This document shows, in pieces, positions 1-5,512 of a stretch of 5,512 nucleotides of DNA. Made by a program: the position numbers and the translations under genes. The stretch's first letter is position 1. Each line of letters opens with the position of its first letter. This stretch comes from Pirellulaceae bacterium (GTDB taxonomy: Bacteria; Planctomycetota; Planctomycetia; Pirellulales; Pirellulaceae). The stretch is taken from NCBI GenBank assembly GCA_020846515.1, contig JADLDX010000953.1, forward strand, positions 1 to 5,512. The letters run 5' to 3'. Below the pieces are notes generated by a model, which ran no database searches, was not told the origin of the DNA, and saw only the letters and a program-made list of their open reading frames with translations.

Positions 1-302
1 AACTGACAGTGCTGGGCGACCGCAACGCACCGGTTCAGCTCGACGTCCAGCTAAAGCCGCAGGACGATGCGGCCCATGTGCGCAACTTCTGCGACTGTAT
101 TCGCAGTCACACTAAACCAAACGCTGACGCACTGACCGGCCATCTCTCGACCTCGCTGGCCCACCTGGCCAACATCGCCACTCGCCTCGGCCGCTCACTG
201 ACATTTGATCCGGTGAAAGAACAATTTATCAATGACGATGAAGCCAATAAACTCGTCCGACGCGAGTACCGCGAGCATTGGGGGACACCACGCGGCGTGT
301 AG
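1..302 (+). CDS. Gfo/Idh/MocA-family oxidoreductase, C-terminal fragment (5' end outside window)
   Basis: The reading frame starting at base 3 is open to the left edge and ends at a TAG at 300-302, so only about the last 99 residues are visible. They contain the segments HVRNFCDCIRS, PNADALTGHLSTSLAHLANI and EQFINDDEAN. From family knowledge, these are characteristic of the C-terminus of the NAD(P)-dependent Gfo/Idh/MocA sugar dehydrogenase-like proteins that planctomycetes carry in many copies. The Rossmann domain and catalytic Lys/His region would lie upstream, outside the window, so neither the substrate nor the presence of a Tat signal can be judged. The GTG at base 9 is internal and not the true start. 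The gene converges on the FGE-like gene across a 55-bp gap. The assignment is confident at family level only. Confidence 0.82.
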   Translation, partial: LTVLGDRNAPVQLDVQLKPQDDAAHVRNFCDCIRSHTKPNADALTGHLSTSLAHLANIATRLGRSLTFDPVKEQFINDDEANKLVRREYREHWGTPRGV

Positions 303-357
303 AGCGCAAGCATCGCAGAAGTACACTGCGAACCCGCTGGTTATCTATACCTGCTGG

Positions 358-1428
358 TCAAGGAGCTAAATCTGCCGCGCGCACAATACGAAAGCCAGTG
401 TTGCCCGTGCGCGAGATGAGTTTGTAATGATTGCGATACGCACTGCGACCATGCAAATCGAAGTAGTGCCAACCTCCGCCGCGAACAACTTTCGTCTGGC
501 CACTATCTGGCCCGGTAGGATCATCAACCGGACTGCGCGCATACCAATTGGCGGCGTGCCAATCTTGACAACGTTCCCAAACGTTGCCAGCCATGTCGTG
601 TAAACCAAAAGGATTGGCAGGCTTCTTACCGACGGGCTGTGCTCCAAGATGATCGGCATTGTCCTCGAACCACGCAAAGTTGACGAGCAACTGGCGATCG
701 TCACCAAACCAATACTGGGTCGTAGTGCCCGCCCGGCAACAATACTCCCACTCGGCCTCCGTCGGCAGGCGGTAACCATTGGTGCCGGCGATGAATTGGA
801 ATGCCTGGTGATCATCAAGACGATAACACGGGGCGAGTTTCTCTTGTTGGCTGAGCCAATTGCAGAACGCGACCATATCGTTCCAGGTGATTTGTGTCAC
901 AGGGGAATCGTCGGTGATCTTGTAGCCTGGCGAGTTCCATAAGGCAGCCTTTTTATTGGCCGCGCTCTCGTCGACCTTGCCTGAGTTGCCACCCCCGAAA
1001 CGCTCCGTCTCCGTCACATATTGAGTCGCAACGACAAACTGTCGATATTGGCCAATCGTCACTTCGGTCGCGCCGATGCGAAACGGCTTGGTGAGCCGCA
1101 CGCGATGCTGCGGCTGCTCGTCGGTCTCGATGCGAGTTCGTTCGGTACCAGCTGGCAATTGTCGTTTGGTATCAGCCCAGGCGGCAGTCTCAACGAGCAA
1201 CTCGGGCGAGCCGCCCATCTTGAACTCGCCCGGCGGAATCAACACGAGCGACATGCCGAGCGTATTGGTCGCGTTCAGGGTTTGGCCAAGATACTTAGCC
1301 CAGGCCTCCTGATGAGCGCGAGCTTGTTGGGCGTCGAAGGGAGCAATTGCCAGAGGAGGAGGATCTACGGCCAGCGCGGTCGTGGCGGCAAGTAAGACCA
1401 TGATCGTAGTGAAGACTCTTTTCATCAT
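358..1428 (-). CDS. Secreted FGE-sulfatase (SUMF1)-domain protein without the catalytic cysteine pair
   Basis: A 356-residue protein. The ATG at 1428 is preferred over the upstream in-frame start at 1461 for two reasons: it puts a signal peptide at the N-terminus (MMKR, a hydrophobic stretch to about residue 20, AxA cleavage motif A18-L19-A20), and GGAG lies 9 nt upstream. The 1461 start would overlap the kinase by 29 bp and bury the signal peptide. The FGE-sulfatase domain spans about residues 55-350. Visible motifs are LVLIPPGEFKMGG (61-73), EVTIGQYRQF (122-131), SPVTQITWNDMVAFCNWLS (175-193), GYRLPTEAEWEYCCRAG (218-234), PFGLHDMAGNVWE (273-285), VVRGGGW (314-320) and NTGFRI (343-348). In true formylglycine-generating enzymes a Cys pair follows the RGGS motif. 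Here the equivalent stretch (about 319-330) has no cysteine, so oxidation of sulfatase cysteine is unlikely. A binding, structural or other enzymatic role outside the cytoplasmic membrane is inferred. It is probably co-expressed with the kinase just upstream. Confidence 0.9.
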   Translation of the reverse strand: MMKRVFTTIMVLLAATTALAVDPPPLAIAPFDAQQARAHQEAWAKYLGQTLNATNTLGMSLVLIPPGEFKMGGSPELLVETAAWADTKRQLPAGTERTRIETDEQPQHRVRLTKPFRIGATEVTIGQYRQFVVATQYVTETERFGGGNSGKVDESAANKKAALWNSPGYKITDDSPVTQITWNDMVAFCNWLSQQEKLAPCYRLDDHQAFQFIAGTNGYRLPTEAEWEYCCRAGTTTQYWFGDDRQLLVNFAWFEDNADHLGAQPVGKKPANPFGLHDMAGNVWERCQDWHAANWYARSPVDDPTGPDSGQTKVVRGGGWHYFDLHGRSAYRNHYKLISRTGNTGFRIVRAADLAP

Positions 1429-1432
1429 GGTC

Positions 1433-2845
1433 TCAAACTCCGCGGCTGAACAGATATCCAAAGATAGCGCCTATGACTAAGGTGGGCGGCACAGCGATCG
1501 CCAAGGTCAGGGCCACGACCATCCATGGGCTCATCTGATCCATGGGCGCTACGACCGGGACCGGCTTTACCCCGCTGCCAGGATTACTCAGCGAATGGCT
1601 GTTCTGATCGCGCTCGCGGGCGGCGTTTAGTTTCAAGTTTTCCAAATTCGAGGCTGAGCCGAAGTTGGCGGCATGCGAGCTGGCGGCTGAGCTCTCTTGA
1701 TTGGCCGCCTCTTCGCCCACGCTACCTGCGCTTTCGCTGTCGGGATCCAGGGGTGGAGGAGGGGCCATACATGGAGATCGACTGAGCTTGGCCGTGGATA
1801 GTTCATGATGGTGTACGTCGGCCCAAGGTTCTAAGCGCGCGGCCACTTCCTTGGCAGTGCCGATGCGCTTCTCCGGCGTCTTATCCATCATGTCAGCGAT
1901 GATATCGACAAAGTCTTCTGGTATGTCAGGCACAAAGCGCCGTGGATGCCAGGGTGTCTCTTCCAGATGACGTTTCAGCTTCGATGGCGTATCGCCGCCA
2001 GGGAAGGGCACCTTACCACAAACTGTGTAATAGAGAGTGCAGCCCAGCGAATAGATATCGGCCACTGGCTTGACTTCTAAAGGCGTGCGAATCTGTTCGG
2101 GAGAAATGTAGTCGGTCGTGCCGACGATCTTGCCCGCGCGTGGATCGTTGAGCAAATCTTGATTAAAGCCGGCTAAGCCAACATCAGAGACCTTGGCATC
2201 ACCTTGGGGCGTGACCAATATATTGCCCGGTTTGACATCGCGATGAATCAGCCCTTTGTCATGAGCATATGCTAAACCGAGGGCGGCTTGTCGAATAATA
2301 TGGGCGGCTTGTTGAACTGAAAGTGGCCCGCGCAATTTTACTAAGCGACGCAGATCCATGCCGGGCACGTATTCGGTGACCAGGTAATGCACTTTGCCAT
2401 CTACGCCCGCATCGAAGGCACGCACCAGGTACGGGCAATCCAGTTTGGCCTGCATCCTGGTTTCGCGAATAAAACTATCGCGCGCCAGTTGTGTGGCTCG
2501 TTCCAGGGGCAGCACTTTGACCGCGCATACTCGTCCCATAAAGCGATGAACCGCTTTGTAGACTTGCCCCATACCGCCCTGGGCAATGAAATCGGTTACG
2601 ATATAGGGCCCCAGCGTTAGCTTGGTGCGCCCTTCCATCAGCTGTTCGGCCTGGTATTGCGTCAGAATCTCTTGTTCGACGAGAATCTCGGCCAACAGAC
2701 GATCCGACAGCTCTGCCCCAGATTGTCCAGCCTGCGACAACCGATGTCGGGCGACGCGCTCGGCGTACTCGATCGCTTCATTGGTAACGAGACCGCTAGC
2801 CAGGGCGGCCGAGCAAAAGACTGATTCTCCGGGAATTGCAGACAT
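1433..2845 (-). CDS. Membrane-anchored Hanks-type Ser/Thr protein kinase
   Basis: A 470-residue protein from the ATG at 2845; an in-frame TTG at 2863 would add six residues. Neither start has a clear Shine-Dalgarno. Residues 1-80 form an acidic helical module ending in ILTQYQAEQLMEG, a type found before many planctomycete kinase domains. The kinase domain runs from about residue 81 to 340. It shows the glycine loop IAQGGMGQVY (87-96, first Gly replaced by Ala88), the ATP-binding Lys110 in CAVKVLP, the helix-C Glu128, and HRDVKPGN (201-208) with catalytic Asp203. Asp221 is in DVG instead of the usual DFG. The activation segment is GTTDYISPEQ (242-251) and Asp263 is in DIYSLG. All residues needed for catalysis are present, so it should be active. 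A Ser/Ala/Pro-rich linker (about 345-438) leads to one transmembrane helix (about 440-466) and a four-residue tail. The kinase would therefore be cytoplasmic with no extracellular sensor of its own. Followed after 4 bp by the FGE-like gene and divergent from a PPP phosphatase. Confidence 0.95.
   Translation of the reverse strand: MSAIPGESVFCSAALASGLVTNEAIEYAERVARHRLSQAGQSGAELSDRLLAEILVEQEILTQYQAEQLMEGRTKLTLGPYIVTDFIAQGGMGQVYKAVHRFMGRVCAVKVLPLERATQLARDSFIRETRMQAKLDCPYLVRAFDAGVDGKVHYLVTEYVPGMDLRRLVKLRGPLSVQQAAHIIRQAALGLAYAHDKGLIHRDVKPGNILVTPQGDAKVSDVGLAGFNQDLLNDPRAGKIVGTTDYISPEQIRTPLEVKPVADIYSLGCTLYYTVCGKVPFPGGDTPSKLKRHLEETPWHPRRFVPDIPEDFVDIIADMMDKTPEKRIGTAKEVAARLEPWADVHHHELSTAKLSRSPCMAPPPPLDPDSESAGSVGEEAANQESSAASSHAANFGSASNLENLKLNAARERDQNSHSLSNPGSGVKPVPVVAPMDQMSPWMVVALTLAIAVPPTLVIGAIFGYLFSRGV
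1438..1441 (-). promoter_or_regulatory. Shine-Dalgarno GGAG for the FGE-like gene
   Basis: On the minus strand GGAG lies 9 nt before the ATG at 1428 and inside the last codons of the kinase gene, whose TGA is at 1435-1433. It decides the start of the FGE-like gene. It also suggests translational coupling, because a ribosome terminating on the kinase would cover this site. A second ATG directly follows at 1425, with 12 nt spacing. Confidence 0.5.
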
Positions 2846-2936
2846 AGAAAATGTGTGTGACAATCAAAAGTTTGCAGCCAGTATTCCTAGGGCGGCATGA
2901 TTATGGCAGCGAGTAGGACGGACTGAAAAGGCTTGT
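2846..2936. promoter_or_regulatory. Divergent intergenic region between kinase and phosphatase genes
   Basis: This 91-bp gap must hold the start signals of two divergent genes. On the minus strand CATAAT (2905-2900) is a fair -10-like hexamer placed 55 bp before the kinase ATG, but no matching -35 stands out at 16-18 bp spacing. On the plus strand GATTAT (2899-2904) is a weaker candidate, so the two promoters might overlap. No clear operator palindrome was found. The promoter role is inferred from gene orientation. Confidence 0.35.
2926..2931 (+). promoter_or_regulatory. Shine-Dalgarno-like AAAAGG for the phosphatase gene
   Basis: AAAAGG lies 5 nt before the ATG at 2937 and supports that start. 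The match to the anti-Shine-Dalgarno core is only partial (AAGG). Confidence 0.4.
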
Positions 2937-3599
2937 ATGAACGGAAGACTAATCGCAATCGGCGACATCCACGGTTGCTCAGCAGCCCTGAATGCGCTCC
3001 TTCAAGAAATTAAACCTGAAGCCAACGACACTATTGTAACTCTCGGCGACTATGTTGACCGAGGCAACGACAGCAAAGGCGTGGTTGATAGGCTAATCGA
3101 GCTATCCCAGCATTGTCAGTTAAAACCCCTCTACGGCAACCATGAGGAAATGATGCTGGAGGTGGTGCGAGATAACCAACCGCCCTATCGCTGGCTGCAG
3201 TTCGGGGGCGTCGAAACCTTGGACTCCTATGGTTTTTGCGGCGACATGTCGGTAATCCCCGACTCACATCGCAAATTCTTCGAAAACCTGCTGCCCTATT
3301 ATGAGGCCGACGAGGTTTTCTTTGTCCATGCTAACTACAATCCCAAATTGCCGCTGGACCGACAAACACCTCATTCGTTGCGTTGGCAAAAACTGACCGA
3401 GATTGTTCCCGGACCGCACATCAGTGGCAAATTGGCCGTCGTAGGGCACACCCACGACCGTGGCGGTGAAATATTTAATGTTCGACATCTCATCTGCCTG
3501 GACACGTTTTGTTATGGCGGCGGTTGGCTGACCGCCATGGAATTTCCTTCAGGAAAAATGTGGCAAGCCAACATGGAAGGCCAAATGCGACATGCATAA
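2937..3599 (+). CDS. PPP-family metallophosphatase (Ser/Thr protein phosphatase-like)
   Basis: A 220-residue protein with all metal-binding motifs of the PPP branch of calcineurin-like phosphoesterases: GDIHG (9-13), GDYVDRG (37-43), GNHEE (67-71), His131 in FVHANY and GHTH (170-173), followed by LDT (188-190). GDYVDRG with GNHE is the signature of bacterial PPP enzymes such as lambda phosphatase and PrpA/PrpE. These use a two-metal centre (typically Mn or Fe) to hydrolyse phosphomonoesters on Ser, Thr or Tyr, and related members cleave Ap4A-type nucleotides. The length matches this compact family. There is no signal peptide or membrane segment, so it is cytoplasmic, on the same side as the kinase catalytic domain. 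Its divergent position next to the kinase makes it a candidate to reverse that kinase's phosphorylations, but this is inference. Diadenosine polyphosphate hydrolase is the main alternative. The family is certain; the substrate is not. Confidence 0.88.
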   Translation: MNGRLIAIGDIHGCSAALNALLQEIKPEANDTIVTLGDYVDRGNDSKGVVDRLIELSQHCQLKPLYGNHEEMMLEVVRDNQPPYRWLQFGGVETLDSYGFCGDMSVIPDSHRKFFENLLPYYEADEVFFVHANYNPKLPLDRQTPHSLRWQKLTEIVPGPHISGKLAVVGHTHDRGGEIFNVRHLICLDTFCYGGGWLTAMEFPSGKMWQANMEGQMRHA

Positions 3600-3760
3600 T
3601 TGGCTTGATCGCTACAGCCAACAGCGCCAGTGCCGCCAATGCAAGTCTCTGAGCTGGTTATTACCCACGTCGGCACGCCAGAAGCGCCGGCAGAACCTAT
3701 GGTCTTGGTGAGCGAAGGAACTCGCTCCGAAAGCTACAAGGCTTTCTCTCCCCCCGTGCG
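3600..3760. other. Non-coding gap with small inverted repeats
   Basis: No credible gene lies between the phosphatase stop and the strong hairpin at 3761. Three short inverted repeats are visible. TTGGCT (3600-3605) pairs with AGCCAA (3616-3621) directly after the phosphatase stop. GAGCGA (3710-3715) pairs with TCGCTC (3722-3727) around a 6-nt loop. AAAGC (3730-3734) pairs with GCTTT (3741-3745) around a 6-nt loop. The last two lie close together just before the terminator-like hairpin, so the phosphatase transcript would end in a structured 3' tail. Short stems like these can arise by chance. Confidence 0.35.
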
Positions 3761-3798
3761 AGGCGAGGCCGGTCACTTGACCGGCTTCGCCTTTATTT
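3761..3798 (+). terminator. Probable intrinsic terminator downstream of the phosphatase gene
   Basis: The left arm at 3761-3775 pairs with the right arm at 3778-3792 over 15 bp, with one G-U wobble (3767/3786) in the plus-strand RNA. It closes on CT, or on the 4-nt loop ACTT if the last pair opens. On the plus strand it is followed by TTATTT, a short interrupted U-tract. On the minus strand the wobble becomes an A-C mismatch and no U-tract follows, so the plus-strand reading is favoured. It would end the phosphatase transcript about 160 bp after that gene's stop. It also abuts the stop codon of the GT2 gene (3795-3793) and may protect that transcript's 3' end. Confidence 0.55.
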
Positions 3799-4521
3799 GC
3801 GCTTTTTGCGCAGGGCCAAACGGTGGATCACGCTGAGCACTCCCCAAGCGTCGGACAAACTCAGTTTGCTAGTCCCCGAGCCGCGAGCGTGATAGGTGAT
3901 CGGCACCTCTTCCAGCCGCGCCCCTACTTCTACCAAACGCACCAAGATCTCTTCCAGGAAGCCATAGCCGTTGCAGGTGAGCTCACTCCACTTCAATTGC
4001 TGGAGCAGCGTCACAGGATAACAGCGATAAGAACTACTGCTATCGCGCACCGGCAATCGCAAGAGCGTGGTGCCGTACCAGTTCATGATGCGACTACTCC
4101 AGAGCCGCCAGGTCGACAATCCGGTTGAGGCTCCGCCCGGTGTGTACCGAGAACCGATGGTGACCAGTCGCTGCGTCTGGTCGGCCAGGCAGAGTTCCAG
4201 CAATCGACCCACAGCGCGCGGATCATGACTTTGATCTGCATCCAGATTGACCAAGTAGTCATATCGATGTTCGACACCCCAAGTCAGGCCCGCACGCAGG
4301 GCTGAGCCCAAGCCGAGTTTCCCTGAACGCACGACGACATGCAATCGCGACTCTTCGGCTTGCAGCGTTTGTGCCCACGTACCGGTACCATCGGGCGAGT
4401 TATCGTCCATGACCAGGACATCCGCCGTAGGCAATGTCTCCCACAAACCGGCCAGCACATCGGGCAGATTGTGCCGCTCGTTATAAGTGCAGAGCAAGAC
4501 CAGCACGCGCGGCGCTGGCAT
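3793..4521 (-). CDS. GT2 polyprenol-phosphate mannosyltransferase-like protein (DPM1 type)
   Basis: A 242-residue protein from the ATG at 4521; a GTG one codon upstream (4524) is equally possible. It is a family 2, GT-A-fold glycosyltransferase of the dolichol-phosphate mannose synthase group, which moves a sugar from a nucleotide donor to a polyprenyl phosphate on the cytoplasmic face of the membrane. Motifs in order are CTYNE (11-15), MDDNSPDGT (38-46), GKLGLGSALRAG (67-78), the metal-binding DADQSHDP (94-101), IGSRYTPGG (122-130), DSSSSYRCY (160-168), GYGFLEEIL (185-193) and EVPITYHARGSGTSKLS (205-221). It ends in a basic tail (RKKRK) soon after the catalytic domain, without the C-terminal membrane helices or GtrA domain of longer homologues. 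It therefore resembles the soluble DPM1 catalytic subunit. Donor and acceptor (mannose versus glucose) cannot be read from sequence. Its start overlaps the leuS stop, so the two are probably translated from one mRNA. Confidence 0.9.
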   Translation of the reverse strand: MPAPRVLVLLCTYNERHNLPDVLAGLWETLPTADVLVMDDNSPDGTGTWAQTLQAEESRLHVVVRSGKLGLGSALRAGLTWGVEHRYDYLVNLDADQSHDPRAVGRLLELCLADQTQRLVTIGSRYTPGGASTGLSTWRLWSSRIMNWYGTTLLRLPVRDSSSSYRCYPVTLLQQLKWSELTCNGYGFLEEILVRLVEVGARLEEVPITYHARGSGTSKLSLSDAWGVLSVIHRLALRKKRK

Positions 4522-5512
4522 CACTTGACCACAAAGTTCACCAAACGTCCTGCAACGACGATGGCTTTCACAATGGTCTTACCGCCTGTCCATTCCGCTT
4601 GACGCTCGTCGTTTCGAGCCAACGCTTCCAGCGTGGCTTGATCGGTGTCGGCTGGCACGACGATACGTCCACGAATCTTGCCGTTGACTTGAATCGGTAT
4701 CTCAACCGAAGCTTCTTTCAAATAGGCCTCGTCGAATACCGGCCAAGACTGATACGTCAAGGATTGCGTATTGCCCAGCAACTGCCACAGTTCTTCGGCG
4801 ATATGCGGTGCAAGCGGCGCTAGCAGCAAGACGAACTGCTGCATGACAGCGTGAGGTCGCACCTCTTCTTTGTTGAAGAAGTTGACGAACTCCATCAATC
4901 TGGCAATCGACGTATTAAAGCTCATCGCCTCTAAATCGCGAGTGACCGCTGCGATCGTCCGGTGCAAGACGCGCAGTTGTTCTTCGGTGGCACTCACCGC
5001 TTGAATTGCCGGCAGTAGTTCCACGGTCTCACTGCGGGCATCGACCATCATGCGCCATACGCGATCCAAGAAGTTGCGTACGCCACTTACACCCGCCATG
5101 CTCCATGGCTTGGTCGCTTCCAAAGGCCCCATAAACATTTCGTACAAACGCAGTGAGTCGGCGCCGTACTCTTTGACCACATGGTCGGGGTTGACGACGT
5201 TACCGCGTGATTTCGACATTTTAAATGCACGACTATCGACACGAATCGATTCGTGCGCCGCCAGTACAAAGCCATCACCCTGTTTCAACACGTCGCTCTC
5301 CGGCACGCGCTGCGCTGTCACCGCCGCACCGGTGCGTTTGTGCAATGGCTGTTTATCCTCGCCCATACGCACATCGCTAGCACTGACCCAATCACCAACT
5401 GAATCGCGATAAGCCGTGAACTCGATTTCACCCAAGATCATGCCTTGGTTGATCAGTTTTTGAAATGGCTCGCGCGTCGAAACATGTCCGCGATCGTACA
5501 GCACTTTGTGCC
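4521..5512 (-). CDS. leuS: Leucyl-tRNA synthetase, C-terminal part (5' end outside window)
   Basis: The last 329 residues of a class I leucyl-tRNA synthetase, which charges tRNA-Leu with leucine in the cytoplasm. The frame is open to the right edge, so the HIGH motif and most of the editing domain lie outside. The fragment begins HKVLYDRGHVSTREPFQ and continues to NQGMILGE. An insertion of about 65-70 residues follows before AFKMSKSRGNVVNPDHVV, whose KMSKS loop is at 5222-5208. Then come GADSLRLYEMFMGPLEATKPW and the helical anticodon-binding domain, including LAPLAPHIAEELW. The C-terminal domain begins VEIPIQVNGKIRG and ends AGRLVNFVVK, the usual family ending, so the 3' end is intact. In Bacillus-type LeuRS the KMSKS loop follows GMILGE almost directly, so the insertion here corresponds to a leucine-specific-type domain. 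The TGA at 4523-4521 overlaps the start of the GT2 gene. Confidence 0.97.
   Translation of the reverse strand, partial: HKVLYDRGHVSTREPFQKLINQGMILGEIEFTAYRDSVGDWVSASDVRMGEDKQPLHKRTGAAVTAQRVPESDVLKQGDGFVLAAHESIRVDSRAFKMSKSRGNVVNPDHVVKEYGADSLRLYEMFMGPLEATKPWSMAGVSGVRNFLDRVWRMMVDARSETVELLPAIQAVSATEEQLRVLHRTIAAVTRDLEAMSFNTSIARLMEFVNFFNKEEVRPHAVMQQFVLLLAPLAPHIAEELWQLLGNTQSLTYQSWPVFDEAYLKEASVEIPIQVNGKIRGRIVVPADTDQATLEALARNDERQAEWTGGKTIVKAIVVAGRLVNFVVK

Noticed and set aside
313..331. Inverted repeat TCGCAG / CTGCGA between the convergent oxidoreductase and FGE-like genes
   Set aside because: A 6-bp stem with a 7-nt loop and no U-tract on either side is too weak to call a terminator, although its position between convergent genes would fit one.
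649..1395. Open frames on the plus strand opposite the FGE-like gene (649-942, 1021-1395)
   Set aside because: They are antisense to a clearly conserved coding region and their translations are compositionally odd, with no domain motif.
1429..1461. Longer start for the FGE-like protein at 1461
   Set aside because: It would add 11 residues in front of a clear signal peptide and overlap the kinase by 29 bp. The ATG at 1428 has a well-placed GGAG.
2872..2907. TTGCAG (2872-2877) as a -35 for a plus-strand phosphatase promoter
   Set aside because: The spacing to the nearest -10-like GATTAT (2899) is 21 bp, too long for a standard sigma-70-type promoter.
3630..3836. Possible 68-residue gene on the plus strand
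   Set aside because: It runs through the hairpins and the terminator-like stem into the antisense of the GT2 3' end, has no Shine-Dalgarno, and its product has no recognisable features.
4339..4823. Overlapping plus-strand frames across the GT2-leuS junction
   Set aside because: They are shadows of two well-supported genes on the minus strand and show no family motifs.
1..5512. CRISPR arrays, tRNA or rRNA genes, insertion sequences, prophage or defence genes
   Set aside because: No regularly spaced repeats, cloverleaf-like segments, transposase motifs or terminal inverted repeats were seen on either strand.

Overview
The window looks like a stretch of chromosome from a planctomycete, probably of the Pirellula/Rhodopirellula type. 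This is judged from the protein families alone. The indicators are an oxidoreductase C-terminus of the kind common in that phylum, a Hanks-type kinase with the short N-terminal helical module seen on many planctomycete kinases, and a secreted formylglycine-generating-enzyme-like (FGE/SUMF1) protein. Weak or absent Shine-Dalgarno sequences also fit. No mobile element, CRISPR array, tRNA or rRNA was seen.

Layout: (1) Bases 1-302, plus strand: the C-terminal end of a Gfo/Idh/MocA-family oxidoreductase, cut by the left edge. (2) Bases 358-2845, minus strand: a two-gene unit. Its first gene is a Ser/Thr protein kinase with a single C-terminal membrane anchor. Four bases after its stop codon begins a secreted FGE-sulfatase-domain protein that lacks the catalytic cysteine pair. 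(3) Bases 2937-3599, plus strand: a PPP-family metallophosphatase, divergent from the kinase across about 90 bp. (4) Bases 3600-3792: a non-coding gap with several inverted repeats, including a strong 15-bp hairpin that reads as a plus-strand terminator. (5) Bases 3793-5512, minus strand: leucyl-tRNA synthetase (leuS, C-terminal 329 residues visible, cut by the right edge) followed by a dolichol-phosphate-mannose-synthase-like GT2 glycosyltransferase whose start overlaps the leuS stop.

How the genes may work together: the central three genes (kinase, FGE-like exported protein, PPP phosphatase) form a plausible phospho-signalling neighbourhood. Elsewhere in bacteria, kinase and FGE/SUMF1 domains occur fused in one polypeptide (for example chlamydial Pkn1). 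Here they sit in adjacent, probably translationally coupled genes, with a candidate opposing phosphatase divergently placed. That functional link is inference from gene order. The leuS-GT2 pair appears to be an ordinary co-transcribed housekeeping pair. Nothing else in the window suggests a wholly new system.
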